From assembly GCA_007119835.1 (NCBI GenBank), contig SKOX01000094.1, positions 1 through 8,042 on the forward strand: a DNA stretch of 8,042 bases, read 5' to 3'. Shown piece by piece: positions 1 through 7,153 of this stretch; position 1 is the stretch's first letter, and every line of letters begins with the position of its first letter. A program made the translations under genes and the position numbers. The DNA comes from Paracoccaceae bacterium (GTDB lineage: Bacteria; Pseudomonadota; Alphaproteobacteria; Rhodobacterales; Rhodobacteraceae). A model generated the notes under the pieces. That model saw only the letters and a program-made list of their open reading frames with translations. It made no database searches and was not told the DNA's origin.

Positions 1-41
1 GCGCCTGCGACGGGCCCCGATCATTCACCCTGCGGGTCGTG

Positions 42-251
42 TCAGTCGATCAGCTGGATCGAACTGGCCGAAGTACGCCCGTCGCGACCCGGCTCGAGCT
101 CGAACGAGACCTTCTGGCCGTCCGCGATGCCGTTGATGCCCGAACGCTCGAGCGCCGAGACGTGCAGGAACACGTCCTTGCTCCCGCTGGCGGGCCGAAT
201 GAAGCCCTAACCCTTTGTGGCGTTGAACCACTTGACGGTGCCGGTAGCCAT
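42..251 (-). pseudogene. CspA-family cold-shock protein gene with in-frame amber codon
   Basis: Cold-shock proteins are small single-domain nucleic-acid chaperones (OB fold) that bind single-stranded RNA/DNA and melt mRNA structure. Read from ATG 251 to TGA 42 the frame has 69 codons, the usual family length, beginning MATGTVKWFNATKG. Codon 15 is TAG (207-209), exactly where the family has Tyr or Phe in RNP1 (KG[YF]GFI). The frame continues as GFIRPASGSKDVFLHVSALE, with an RNP2-like VFLH at residues 27-30, and ends normally. There is no frameshift and no other stop. A GGAG ribosome site (262-265) lies 10 nt upstream of the ATG. The gene is tandem with dapB, 186 bp downstream of it. TAC or TAT to TAG is a single substitution, so this is a recent nonsense mutation, a sequencing error or, least likely, a read-through codon. 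Only about nine of the codons end in A/T, so the remainder is not visibly decayed. Family identity is certain; functional status is not. Confidence 0.88.
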
Positions 252-437
252 AGTCGTCAGTCTCCGGTGTGGTGCCGTCCGCGACATGCGACGGCTGCGA
301 TACAGTCGGACCAAGATCGACAGGTCCGCCCGGCCCCTGGGGCCAACAGGCTAAGTCAAGTCGAGGCTTCAACTACACGGACGGAAAAATGCCTGCCTCG
401 CAGTGTCGGAACAAGGCGATTCGCCGGCCTGCTGCCG
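252..437 (-). other. dapB-csp spacer / csp 5' leader
   Basis: This 186-bp stretch contains no credible gene. On the minus strand, just after dapB, a short stem CTGC-GAG-GCAG (393-403) is followed within two bases by a run of five T (385-389). It could be a weak intrinsic terminator for dapB, but the stem is only 4 bp. Closer to csp lies a TTGACT hexamer (355-360) without a convincing -10, and a GC-rich palindrome GGCCCCAGGGGCC (334-346) in what would be the csp leader. Long structured leaders are common for cold-shock genes; that this is one is inference. Confidence 0.3.
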
Positions 438-1271
438 TCACCGGCCGACCGCTGCCGCCGGCCCGAGGCCGAGGACGTCGGTCATCGCGTATAGGCCCGG
501 CTCCTTGTCGTGCCCCCAAAGGGCCGCTCGCACCGCGCCGCGGGCAAACAGCATGCGGTCGGTCGCGACGTGCCGGAGCGCGATCCGCTCACCACCACCG
601 GCGAAGATCACCTCGTGCTCGCCGATGACGTCGCCGCCGCGCAGGCTCGCGAAGCCGATCGCGCCCTCGCCGCGCGGGCCGGTCCCGCCGTCGCGGCCGC
701 GTTCAGCCAGGTCGGCCAGGTTGGCGCCGCGCCCCTGCGCCGCCGCCTCGCCCAGCATCAGGGCGGTGCCCGAAGGTGCATCGACCTTCATGCGGTGGTG
801 CATTTCGACGATCTCGATGTCGTATTCGGGCCCGAGCGCCTGGGCGACCTGGCGGACGAGCACGGTCAGGAGGTTGACCCCGAGGCTCATGTTTCCGGCC
901 TCGACGATCACCGCGTGGCGCGCGGCGGCGGCGAGGCGCTCGCGGCTTTCCCGCGTGAGGCCGGTGGTGCCGACGACGTGGACGAGGCGGGCCTGGGCCG
1001 CGATCTCGCTGTGGACCATCGTCGCGGCCGGCGTCGTGAAGTCGAGCACCGCGTGGGCCTCGGCGAAGACGTCGAGCGGATCCTCGCGGACGAGGACGCC
1101 CATCGGCGCGCGGCCCATCGCCTCGCCGAGATCCCGGCCGATCCAGTCGTGGCCGGGCCGCTCGGTGACACCGGCGAGGCAGGCCTTCGGGCTCTCGGCG
1201 ACGGCATCGACGAGCATCCGGCCCATGCGCCCCGAGACCCCGACAACCGCGATGCGAACCGGCTCGTCCAT
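438..1271 (-). CDS. dapB: 4-hydroxy-tetrahydrodipicolinate reductase DapB
   Basis: Cytosolic enzyme that reduces 4-hydroxy-tetrahydrodipicolinate with NAD(P)H to tetrahydrodipicolinate, on the path to meso-diaminopimelate (peptidoglycan) and lysine. The 277-residue product matches the family length (E. coli about 273). Visible motifs: Rossmann nucleotide loop [10 protein letters not shown] at 10-19; DFTTP at 77-81; VVGTTG at 99-104; the signature [15 protein letters not shown] at 156-170 with the catalytic His pair (158, 159) and Lys162; RGGDVIGEH at 211-219; and the C-terminal [16 protein letters not shown] at 237-252. The frame stays open 32 codons further upstream, but the start at 1271 is preferred because an AGGGGAGG site (1278-1285) lies 6 nt away and the Rossmann strand begins immediately after. 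It is divergent from rbfA (192-bp spacer) and followed on the same strand by csp. No anomalies; high confidence. Confidence 0.97.
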   Translation of the reverse strand: MDEPVRIAVVGVSGRMGRMLVDAVAESPKACLAGVTERPGHDWIGRDLGEAMGRAPMGVLVREDPLDVFAEAHAVLDFTTPAATMVHSEIAAQARLVHVVGTTGLTRESRERLAAAARHAVIVEAGNMSLGVNLLTVLVRQVAQALGPEYDIEIVEMHHRMKVDAPSGTALMLGEAAAQGRGANLADLAERGRDGGTGPRGEGAIGFASLRGGDVIGEHEVIFAGGGERIALRHVATDRMLFARGAVRAALWGHDKEPGLYAMTDVLGLGPAAAVGR

Positions 1272-1428
1272 GCTCCGCCTCCCCTGCGCCTGCCGGCGGT
1301 TTACCGGGCCGGGCCGCCGCTGAAAAGGGCACGATCGAACGGCGTGGCCCGGGGCTGCAAGCGGCAAACCCGCCTAAGCGCCTGAACGAGCGTCGTTTTG
1401 CCGGCCCCGGCGCTTTTCGGGGAGCGCC

Positions 1429-1457
1429 TTGACTCTCCGCCCGCCCGGGTCGATTGA
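1429..1457 (+). promoter_or_regulatory. Candidate rbfA promoter
   Basis: A TTGACT -35-like hexamer (1429-1434) is followed after 17 bp by a weak -10-like GATTGA (1452-1457), ending six bases before the rbfA ATG. If used, the transcript would start almost at the start codon and be close to leaderless. A 6-bp inverted repeat GGCGCT/AGCGCC (1409-1414 and 1423-1428, 8-nt loop) abuts the -35. It is the best match in the divergent spacer, but the -10 is poor and alphaproteobacterial -10 elements are hard to predict. Confidence 0.3.
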
Positions 1458-1463
1458 GCGGAC

Positions 1464-1859
1464 ATGAGCAGATCGAGGACCCCAGGTGGCACGCCGAGCC
1501 AGCGGCAGCTCCGCGTCGGCGAGCTGATCCGCCGCCGGCTGGCCGAGGTGCTGGCGCGCGACGAGACCGGCGATCCCGAGCTCGAGGGCGTCTCGGTGAC
1601 GGTGAGCGAGGTCCGCGTCTCGCCCGACCTGCGCCACGCGACAGCCTATGTCCTGCCGCTCGGCGGAGCGAACGCCGAGGGTGTGGTGAAGGCGCTGAAC
1701 CGGCAGAAGGCTGCGCTGCGACGTGCGGTCACGTCTGGAATGACGCTGAAGTTTTCGCCCGAGATCGGCTTCGCGGTCGACGCGACCTTCGAGCAGATGG
1801 ACCGGACCCGCAAGCTTCTCGAGAGCGAGGCCGTGCGCCGCGACGTCGAGAAGGACTGA
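1464..1859 (+). CDS. rbfA: 30S ribosome-binding factor RbfA
   Basis: RbfA binds the maturing 30S subunit near 16S rRNA helix 1 and helps final processing and folding of 16S rRNA; its loss causes cold sensitivity in E. coli. The 131-residue product has the family length and order: an N-terminal helix [16 protein letters not shown] (17-32), a strand [21 protein letters not shown] (43-63) carrying the SPDLRHA signature, and the conserved C-terminal block [17 protein letters not shown] (95-111) followed by DRTRKLL. Together these form the KH-like fold. The ribosome site is weak (GAG at 1456-1458, 5 nt before ATG), but no better in-frame start exists. truB follows after 5 nt, so the two are almost certainly co-transcribed. 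In many bacteria infB precedes rbfA; here dapB is divergent instead. Confidence 0.96.
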   Translation: MSRSRTPGGTPSQRQLRVGELIRRRLAEVLARDETGDPELEGVSVTVSEVRVSPDLRHATAYVLPLGGANAEGVVKALNRQKAALRRAVTSGMTLKFSPEIGFAVDATFEQMDRTRKLLESEAVRRDVEKD

Positions 1860-1864
1860 ACACC

Positions 1865-2770
1865 ATGGCGCGGCGCAGGAAAGGCCGGGACATCCACGGC
1901 TGGCTCGTCGTCGACAAGCCTGTGGGGCTCACCTCGACCACGGTGGTCAACCGCGTGCGCGGCGCGCTCGGCGCGAAGAAGGCGGGCCACGCCGGCACGC
2001 TCGACCCGGCGGCGACGGGGGTGCTCGCCATCGCGCTGGGCGAGGCGACGAAGACCGTCCCTTATGTCACCGACGCCGACAAGGCCTACCGCTTCACCGT
2101 CCGCTGGGGGCTCGAGACCGACACCGACGACGCCGAGGGCCGCCCCGTCGCCGAAAGCCCCGTGCGGCCGTCCGCCGAGGTGGTCCGGGCCGCCCTCGCG
2201 GACTTCACCGGCGACATCATGCAGGTGCCGCCGCTCTACTCGGCGGTGAAGATCGACGGCGAGCGCGCCTACAAGCTCGCGCGCGAGGGAGAGACGCCGG
2301 AGCTCGCCGCACGGCCGCTCCATGTCGCCTCCCTCGAGCTCGTGGACGTGCCCGATCCCGACCACGCGGTGCTCGAGATGGTTTGCGGCAAGGGCGGCTA
2401 TGTCCGGGCCATCGCGCGCGACCTCGGCCGCGCGCTCGGAACCCGCGGCCACGTCACGGAGTTGCGCCGTACCTGGTCGGGACCATTCGAGCCTGCGGAC
2501 GGCATCGACTGGCCGACCTTCGAGAGCCTCGACGCTGAGGCGCTCGAGGCGCGGCTCCTGCCTGTGGCGGCGGGGCTCCATGACCTCGTCGAGGTCGCCG
2601 TGCCGGAGGTGGCGGCCCGGCGGCTCGCGAGCGGCAATCCGGCGCCGGTCGTGGCCGACCTAGACTACGGCGACGAGGCCTGGGCGAGCGCGGACGGCCA
2701 GCCGGTGGCGATTGGTGTCTACCGCGCGGGCCAGCTCCATCCTGTCCGCGTCTTCCGGCTCGACGGCTGA
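1865..2770 (+). CDS. truB: tRNA pseudouridine(55) synthase TruB
   Basis: TruB converts U55 in the T-loop of tRNAs to pseudouridine and also acts as a tRNA-folding chaperone. The 301-residue product shows the opening motif [14 protein letters not shown] (11-24), the catalytic block [14 protein letters not shown] (41-54) with nucleophile Asp47, [14 protein letters not shown] (123-136) with the conserved Tyr, and [15 protein letters not shown] (174-188), which corresponds to the usual C-S-K-G-T-Y-[IV]-R block with Gly in place of Thr at 178. The C-terminal part (about 235-301) is a short accessory region. The start at 1865 is preferred over a frame open upstream through rbfA: an AAGGA site (1851-1855) inside the end of rbfA lies 9 nt before it, and the conserved sequence begins right after. 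A -10-like element for the next gene lies just past its stop codon. Confidence 0.97.
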   Translation: MARRRKGRDIHGWLVVDKPVGLTSTTVVNRVRGALGAKKAGHAGTLDPAATGVLAIALGEATKTVPYVTDADKAYRFTVRWGLETDTDDAEGRPVAESPVRPSAEVVRAALADFTGDIMQVPPLYSAVKIDGERAYKLAREGETPELAARPLHVASLELVDVPDPDHAVLEMVCGKGGYVRAIARDLGRALGTRGHVTELRRTWSGPFEPADGIDWPTFESLDAEALEARLLPVAAGLHDLVEVAVPEVAARRLASGNPAPVVADLDYGDEAWASADGQPVAIGVYRAGQLHPVRVFRLDG

Positions 2771-2789
2771 ACGCGGGCGGCGCTATAGT
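2760..2789 (+). promoter_or_regulatory. Candidate promoter for the phospholipase D-family gene
   Basis: TATAGT (2784-2789, five of six bases of the sigma-70 consensus) follows TCGACG (2760-2765, four of six) with an 18-bp spacer. The predicted start, about 2796, leaves a short leader holding the purine-rich ribosome site before ATG 2819. The -35 overlaps the last codons of truB. It suggests the phospholipase gene can be transcribed independently of rbfA-truB. Confidence 0.42.
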
Positions 2790-2818
2790 CGCGCGCTTCG
2801 AGGGAGAGTGAAGGGTCC

Positions 2819-4345
2819 ATGGCAAGAGACCTCGCGGCGACGGCGCTGGCCGTGCGACCGCTCGTCACGGCGCAGGAGGGCTTCCCGGAGCTCGAGCGCC
2901 TGTTCCTTACGGCCCAGCGGGAGATCTGGGCCGGCTTCCGCATCTTCGACCTGGATACCCGCCTGCGCTCGCCCGAGGGCGCGCTCGTGGGCGAGACCTG
3001 GTTCGACCTGCTGGTCCACCGGCTGAAGGCCGGCGTCGCGGTGCATTTCCTGCTCGCCGACTTCGACCCGAACCTCGTGACCTACATCCATGCGGGCACG
3101 GCCCGCAGCGCGCGGCGGTTCCGCGAGGCTGGGCTGGCGGCCGGCGGCGGGCTGCAGTTCTCGGCGGCGCTGCATCCGGCGCGGGCGGGGCTGTTCTGGC
3201 GCCTCGCGCTCTGGCCGCTCTGCATCTACAGGCTGCGCAAGGGGCTCGCGGCGCGTGCCGACCCGCGGGGCTTCCTGCGCGACTCGGTGCGGCTGCGCCG
3301 CCGGGTGCGGCTCGGGGAAGACGGCAAGCCGGTGATCTCGCGCCGGCCGATGCCGCACATCCGCCCGGGCTCCTACCACCAGAAGCTCGCCGTCTTCGAC
3401 CGCGAGACGCTGTTCATCGGCGGGCTCGACGTCGACGAGCGGCGCTGGGACGACCTCGAGCACCGCAGGCCCGCGGCCTACACCTGGCAGGACGTCTCGG
3501 TGGTCACCCGGCAGGAGAAGGCGGTGGCCGCGGCCCAGGCGCATCTCGAGGCGCTGTGGGATCCCGACCGGCCGATACCGCCGCCCGCACCTCCCCTGAT
3601 CCGGACGCTGTCGTGCGACGCGAGCCGCAACCCCTTCCGCCTCACGCCGAAGACGGTGGCGCGCGAGAACGAGGAGGCGCATGTCGCGCTCTTCGAGAAG
3701 GCCCGGCGGCTCATCTACATCGAGACGCAGTTCCTCCGCTCGACGCCGATCAGCCGGGCCCTGGTTCGGGCGGCGCGCTGTAATCCGGATCTTTCGGTCA
3801 TCATCATGCTGCCGGCGGCGCCCGAGGAGGTCGCCTTCGAGAACTCGGCGGCGATGGACGCCCGCTACGGCGAGTGGCTCCAGATCCGCGCCCTGCGGCG
3901 GATCCGGCGGGCCTTCGGCGCGCGCGCCTTCGTCGGCATGCCGCTGCGGCGGGTGCCGCGGGAGAGCGACGGGCGGGACACAGCACTCGGCGCCGACATC
4001 GTCTACATCCACTCGAAGGTGGCGATCGCGGACGACGCGCAGGCGATCGTCACCTCGGCGAACCTCAACGGCCGGGGCATGCGCTGGGACACCGAGGTCG
4101 GCCTCGTCATCGACGACGACCCGAGCGTCGCGCATCTGCGGCGGCGTCTCTTCGAGCACTGGCTGCCGGCCGGCGCGGCGGAGCGCTACCACGACCTCAC
4201 CAGCGCCACGGCGGCCTGGGCCGCGCTGGCCGAGGCGAACGCGCGCCGCCTGCCTCTGGACCGGGAGGGTTTCATCGCCCCCTACGACCCGCGCCCGGCG
4301 GAGCGGTTCGGCGTCCCCTTCCCCGCCCCCGAGGCGGTGGTCTGA
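2819..4345 (+). CDS. Phospholipase D-family protein, two HKD motifs
   Basis: Phospholipase D-superfamily enzymes use two HxKxxxxD half-sites for phosphodiester hydrolysis or transphosphatidylation via a phospho-histidine intermediate. This 508-residue protein has both: HQKLAVFD at 187-194 (His187, Lys189, Asp194) and HSKVAIAD at 398-405 (His398, Lys400, Asp405), each followed by its expected block, [14 protein letters not shown] (199-212) and [10 protein letters not shown] (411-420). The YIETQFL segment (300-306), the GGLD...RWDD...TWQDV arrangement (201-226) and DTEVGLVID (424-432) resemble eukaryote-type phospholipase D more than bacterial cardiolipin synthases. No signal peptide or clear transmembrane segment is seen; a short hydrophobic, basic stretch (about 124-140) could touch a membrane. 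Ribosome site AAGGG (2811-2815) or AGGGAG (2801-2806). It lies between truB and rpsO without an evident link to them. The catalytic family is clear; substrate (phospholipid, other phosphodiester) and location are unknown. Confidence 0.9.
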   Translation: MARDLAATALAVRPLVTAQEGFPELERLFLTAQREIWAGFRIFDLDTRLRSPEGALVGETWFDLLVHRLKAGVAVHFLLADFDPNLVTYIHAGTARSARRFREAGLAAGGGLQFSAALHPARAGLFWRLALWPLCIYRLRKGLAARADPRGFLRDSVRLRRRVRLGEDGKPVISRRPMPHIRPGSYHQKLAVFDRETLFIGGLDVDERRWDDLEHRRPAAYTWQDVSVVTRQEKAVAAAQAHLEALWDPDRPIPPPAPPLIRTLSCDASRNPFRLTPKTVARENEEAHVALFEKARRLIYIETQFLRSTPISRALVRAARCNPDLSVIIMLPAAPEEVAFENSAAMDARYGEWLQIRALRRIRRAFGARAFVGMPLRRVPRESDGRDTALGADIVYIHSKVAIADDAQAIVTSANLNGRGMRWDTEVGLVIDDDPSVAHLRRRLFEHWLPAGAAERYHDLTSATAAWAALAEANARRLPLDREGFIAPYDPRPAERFGVPFPAPEAVV

Positions 4346-4383
4346 GAGCAACCGCGGCACCCGGCGCTTTCGAGTTTCCGCTT

Positions 4384-4412
4384 TTCTTTCCGCTCGGAAA
4401 CCGGCATATACG
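4384..4412 (+). promoter_or_regulatory. Candidate rpsO promoter with repeated motif
   Basis: The 189-bp gap upstream of rpsO contains its most AT-rich stretch at 4371-4412. A -10-like TATACG lies at 4407-4412; the -35 is poor (TTCTTT, 4384-4389, 17-bp spacer). The octamer TTTCCGCT occurs twice (4375-4382 and 4387-4394), 12 bp apart, and the second copy forms the dyad TTTCCG-CT-CGGAAA (4387-4400) lying between the putative -35 and -10. Position and composition favour a promoter; the exact start is uncertain. Confidence 0.35.
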
Positions 4413-4422
4413 CGCTGCGACA

Positions 4423-4445
4423 TGCGTGGGCCGAAGGCCCGCGCA
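4423..4445 (+). promoter_or_regulatory. rpsO leader hairpin
   Basis: A 10-bp stem with a GAA loop (4433-4435) pairs 4423-4432 with 4436-4445, all Watson-Crick except one U4427-G4441 wobble, which sits next to G4428-C4440. It lies about ten bases after the putative -10, so it would form the 5' end of the rpsO transcript. S15 represses its own mRNA in several bacteria by binding structured leaders, sometimes through a G-U/G-C element. That this hairpin is such a site is inference. A 9-base direct repeat CGGCCCGAC (4456-4464 and 4492-4500) downstream could offer alternative pairing with its GGGCC arm. Confidence 0.45.
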
Positions 4446-4521
4446 CGCCCGTTATCGGCCCGACCCTGCTGGACGACATCCTGGCCGCGGCCGGCCCGAC
4501 GACGGCAGCCCGTATTCATGC

Positions 4522-4539
4522 AAGGAGACATCCGATGTC
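4522..4539 (+). promoter_or_regulatory. rpsO ribosome-binding site and start-codon hairpin
   Basis: AAGGAG (4522-4527) lies 7 nt before ATG 4535, an excellent Shine-Dalgarno site. GACAT (4527-4531) and ATGTC (4535-4539) are perfect complements with a 3-nt loop, so a small hairpin could hold the start codon and the last base of the Shine-Dalgarno. The stem is short and would be marginal without a bound protein. Confidence 0.5.
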
Positions 4540-4804
4540 GATCACGCCCGAGGACAAGCAGCGCGTCATCAAGGAATTCGCGACCAAGGAGGGCGACACC
4601 GGTTCGCCCGAGGTGCAGGTCGCGATCCTGACCAACCGCATCACGACGCTGACCGAGCACTTCAAGACCCACGCCAAGGACAACCACTCCCGGCGCGGCC
4701 TTCTGAAGATGGTGTCCCAGCGCCGCAAGCTGCTCGACTACGTCAAGGCCCGCGACGAGCCGCGCTACCAGGCGTTGATCGCCCGGCTCGGCATCCGCCG
4801 CTAA
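4535..4804 (+). CDS. rpsO: 30S ribosomal protein S15
   Basis: S15 is a primary 16S rRNA-binding protein that shapes the three-way junction of helices 20-22 and nucleates assembly of the 30S platform. The product has 89 residues including Met, the same as E. coli. It carries [10 protein letters not shown] (21-30), the rRNA-contact residues in [20 protein letters not shown] (42-61: His42, Asp49, Ser52) and the hallmark QRRKLLDYV (62-70), ending RLGIRR. The start is fixed by the AAGGAG site 7 nt upstream and the conserved N-terminus. It is followed 212 bp later by pnp, the standard rpsO-pnp order, and is probably autoregulated through its leader. No anomalies. Confidence 0.99.
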   Translation: MSITPEDKQRVIKEFATKEGDTGSPEVQVAILTNRITTLTEHFKTHAKDNHSRRGLLKMVSQRRKLLDYVKARDEPRYQALIARLGIRR

Positions 4805-4810
4805 ACGACT

Positions 4811-4846
4811 GGCGCGGCGCGGGGGCGACCCAAGCGCCGCTTCGCC
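4811..4846 (+). terminator. rpsO-pnp intergenic hairpin (attenuator or RNase III-type site)
   Basis: Six bases after the rpsO stop a long GC-rich hairpin forms: GCGGCGC (4814-4820) pairs with GCGCCGC (4834-4840). The outer GGC (4811-4813) pairs with GCC (4844-4846) across a 3-nt bulge, and the inner GGG (4821-4823) pairs with CCC (4829-4831) across a 2-nt bulge. There is no T-run after it, so it is not a textbook terminator. In E. coli the rpsO-pnp gap holds a partial terminator and an RNase III stem used in PNPase autocontrol; an equivalent role here is inference. Confidence 0.4.
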
Positions 4847-5016
4847 GATGGCGCCGGGCGGTGCGCCGGGCAAGTCCCGAAACCGCCGCCGTACGCAAGG
4901 GCCCCCTTCCGACCCCGAGGGACAGCTCGACGATGGAAAAAGGGGGGTCCGCGGGCAGATGTCCGCGCCGCGCGGTGCCAGCCAGGGGGCGGCGCCGTTC
5001 CGCAAAGGAAGAGTTC

Positions 5017-7140
5017 ATGTTCAACATCGTCCGGAAGTCGATCGAGTGGGGGCACGACACGCTCACCCTCGAAACGGGGAAGATCGCCCGCCAGGCCGAC
5101 GCCTGCGTCATCGCCACCTACGGCGAGACCTCCGTCATGGCCGCGGTCGTCTACGACAAGAAGCCGAAGCCCGGCCTCGACTTCTTCCCGCTGACCGTCC
5201 ACTATCAGGAGAAGTACTACGCGGCCGGCAAGGTGCCCGGCGGCTTCTTCAAGCGCGAGGCGCGGCCGACCGAGAAGGAGACGCTGACCGCCCGCCTGAT
5301 CGACCGCCCGATCCGGCCGCTCTTCGTCGAGGGCTTCCGCAACGAGACGCAGGTCATCTGCACCGTTCTCTCCTACGACATGGAGAACGACCCGGACGTG
5401 GTCGCGATGGTTGCCGCCTCCGCCGCCCTGACCCTCTCGGGCGCGCCCTTCCTCGGCCCGATCGGGGCTGCACGCGTCGGCTTCGTCGACGGCGCCTACG
5501 TGCTGAACCCGGCCGTCGACGACATGGAGAAGCTGCGGGAGAATCCCGAGCAGCGGCTCGATCTCATCGTGGCCGGCACCAAGGATGCCGTGATGATGGT
5601 CGAGTCGGAGGCCTACGAGCTCTCCGAGGCGGAAATGCTCGGCGCCGTCAAGTTCGGCCACGAGCAGATGCAGCCGGTGATCGACGCGATCATCGACATG
5701 GCCGAGGAGGCGGCGAAGGAGCCCTTCGCCTTCGACGCGCCGGACTACGGCGACCTCTACGCCCGCGTGAAGGCGGCCGGCGAGGCCGACATGCGCGAGG
5801 CCTTCCGCATCACCCACAAGGCGACGCGGCAGGGCGCGATCCAGGCCGCCCGCGAGAAGATCGTCGAGGCTCTCTCCGAGGAAGATCGCGAGAGCGAGCA
5901 TCTCAAGACCTGCCTCAAGAAGCTCGAATCGGAGGTCGTCCGCGGCGACATCCTCGAGAGCGGCAAGCGGATCGACGGCCGCGACCTCGTCACCGTGCGC
6001 CCGATCGAGTCCGAGGTCGGCCTCCTGCCCCGCACCCACGGCTCGTCGCTCTTCACCCGCGGCGAGACCCAGGCGCTGGTGGTGACCACGCTCGGCACCG
6101 GCGAGGACGAGCAGATGATCGACGCGCTGCACGGCACGTCGCGCTCGAACTTCCTGCTGCACTACAACTTTCCCGGCTACTCGGTCGGCGAGACCCAGCG
6201 GATGATGGGCCCGGGCCGGCGCGAGATCGGCCACGGCAAGCTCGCCTGGCGGGCGCTGCAGGCGGTTCTGCCGGCGGCGACCGACTTCCCCTACACCATC
6301 CGCATCGTCTCGGAGATCACAGAGTCGAACGGCTCGTCGTCGATGGCCAGCGTCTGCGGCGGCTCGCTGTCGATGATGGACGCGGGCGTGCCGTTGAAGG
6401 CGCCGGTGGCGGGCGTCGCCATGGGCCTGATCCTCGAGGGCGAGCGCTTCGCGGTGCTGACCGACATCCTCGGCGACGAGGACCACCTGGGCGACATGGA
6501 CTTCAAGGTGGCCGGCACCGAGAAGGGCATCACCTCGCTGCAGATGGACATCAAGGTCACGGGCATCACCCACGAGATCATGAGCCAGGCGCTCGAGCAG
6601 GCGAAGACCGGTCGGATGCACATCCTCGGCGAGATGAGCCGCGCGCTGACCGCCGGGCGGCAGGAGTTCTCCGTCCATGCGCCGCGCATCGAGACCATGC
6701 AGATCGCCCAGGACAAGATCCGCGAGGTGATCGGCTCGGGCGGCAAGGTGATCCGCGGCATCGTCGAGGAGTCGGGCGCCAAGGTCGACATCAACGACGA
6801 CGGCATCATCAAGATCGCGAGCCCGAACGCCGAGGCGATCGAGAAGGCCCGCGCGATGATCGCCGAGATCGTCGACGAACCCGAGGTCGGCCGCGTCTAC
6901 ACCGGCCGTGTCGTCAAGATCATGGACTTCGGCGCCTTCGTGAACTTCTTCGGCAAGCGCGACGGCCTCGTGCACGTCTCCCAGATGTCGTCGGGCCGCG
7001 TCTCCCACCCCAAGGAGGTCGTCCAGGAAGGCCAGAGCGTCCGCGTCAAGCTCATGGGTTTCGACGACCGCGGCAAGGTGCGGCTGTCGATGAAGGCGGT
7101 CGACCAGGAGAGCGGCGAGGAAATCAAGGAGGAGGCGTGA
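5017..7140 (+). CDS. pnp: Polynucleotide phosphorylase (PNPase)
   Basis: PNPase degrades RNA 3'-to-5' phosphorolytically, releasing nucleoside diphosphates, and can add heteropolymeric tails; it is a homotrimer and commonly joins RNase E-based degradosomes. The 707-residue product matches the family (E. coli 711). Order: first RNase PH-like domain (about 10-145) with the RNA-contact loop [15 protein letters not shown] (74-88); helical domain (about 150-300); second RNase PH-like domain (about 320-540) with [13 protein letters not shown] phosphate site (438-450) and catalytic residues Asp489, Asp495 and Lys497 in [14 protein letters not shown] (487-500); KH domain with [10 protein letters not shown] (571-580); S1 domain (about 622-692). 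The start at 5017 has an AAAGGA site (5004-5009) 7 nt upstream and the conserved MFNIVRK beginning; an in-frame ATG at 4933 lacks both. Probably read through from rpsO and controlled by its structured 212-nt leader. Confidence 0.99.
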   Translation: MFNIVRKSIEWGHDTLTLETGKIARQADACVIATYGETSVMAAVVYDKKPKPGLDFFPLTVHYQEKYYAAGKVPGGFFKREARPTEKETLTARLIDRPIRPLFVEGFRNETQVICTVLSYDMENDPDVVAMVAASAALTLSGAPFLGPIGAARVGFVDGAYVLNPAVDDMEKLRENPEQRLDLIVAGTKDAVMMVESEAYELSEAEMLGAVKFGHEQMQPVIDAIIDMAEEAAKEPFAFDAPDYGDLYARVKAAGEADMREAFRITHKATRQGAIQAAREKIVEALSEEDRESEHLKTCLKKLESEVVRGDILESGKRIDGRDLVTVRPIESEVGLLPRTHGSSLFTRGETQALVVTTLGTGEDEQMIDALHGTSRSNFLLHYNFPGYSVGETQRMMGPGRREIGHGKLAWRALQAVLPAATDFPYTIRIVSEITESNGSSSMASVCGGSLSMMDAGVPLKAPVAGVAMGLILEGERFAVLTDILGDEDHLGDMDFKVAGTEKGITSLQMDIKVTGITHEIMSQALEQAKTGRMHILGEMSRALTAGRQEFSVHAPRIETMQIAQDKIREVIGSGGKVIRGIVEESGAKVDINDDGIIKIASPNAEAIEKARAMIAEIVDEPEVGRVYTGRVVKIMDFGAFVNFFGKRDGLVHVSQMSSGRVSHPKEVVQEGQSVRVKLMGFDDRGKVRLSMKAVDQESGEEIKEEA

Positions 7141-7153
7141 GCCGCTCCTCCTT
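7126..7153 (+). terminator. Hairpin spanning the pnp stop codon
   Basis: AAGGAGGAG (7126-7134) pairs with CTCCTCCTT (7145-7153); after one bulged G, CG (7136-7137) pairs with CG (7143-7144) around a 5-nt loop that contains the TGA stop. The total is 11 bp. What follows (CTCCGG) is not a T-run, so it is either a non-canonical terminator or an mRNA 3'-end or translation-control element. The left arm is also a perfect Shine-Dalgarno-like sequence. Confidence 0.4.

Noticed and set aside
27..37. ACCC-TGC-GGGT palindrome after csp as terminator
   Set aside because: Only 4 bp with no T-run; expected by chance in this composition.
39..628. Plus-strand frames over csp and the end of dapB
   Set aside because: Opposite-strand shadows with no motif; csp and dapB on the minus strand explain the region.
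1272..1367. Upstream ATG extending DapB by 32 residues
   Set aside because: The Rossmann strand starts right after Met at 1271, which has a strong ribosome site.
1454..1864. N-terminal extension of TruB through rbfA
   Set aside because: It is the out-of-frame reading of rbfA; the TruB homology begins after 1865 with an AAGGA site.
2783..5005. 740-codon minus-strand open frame opposite the phospholipase and rpsO
   Set aside because: Low-complexity Arg-rich shadow of real genes on the other strand, with no domain.
4933..5016. In-frame upstream ATG extending PNPase by 28 residues
   Set aside because: No ribosome site; the extension is Arg-rich and absent from the family, while ATG 5017 has AAAGGA and the conserved N-terminus.
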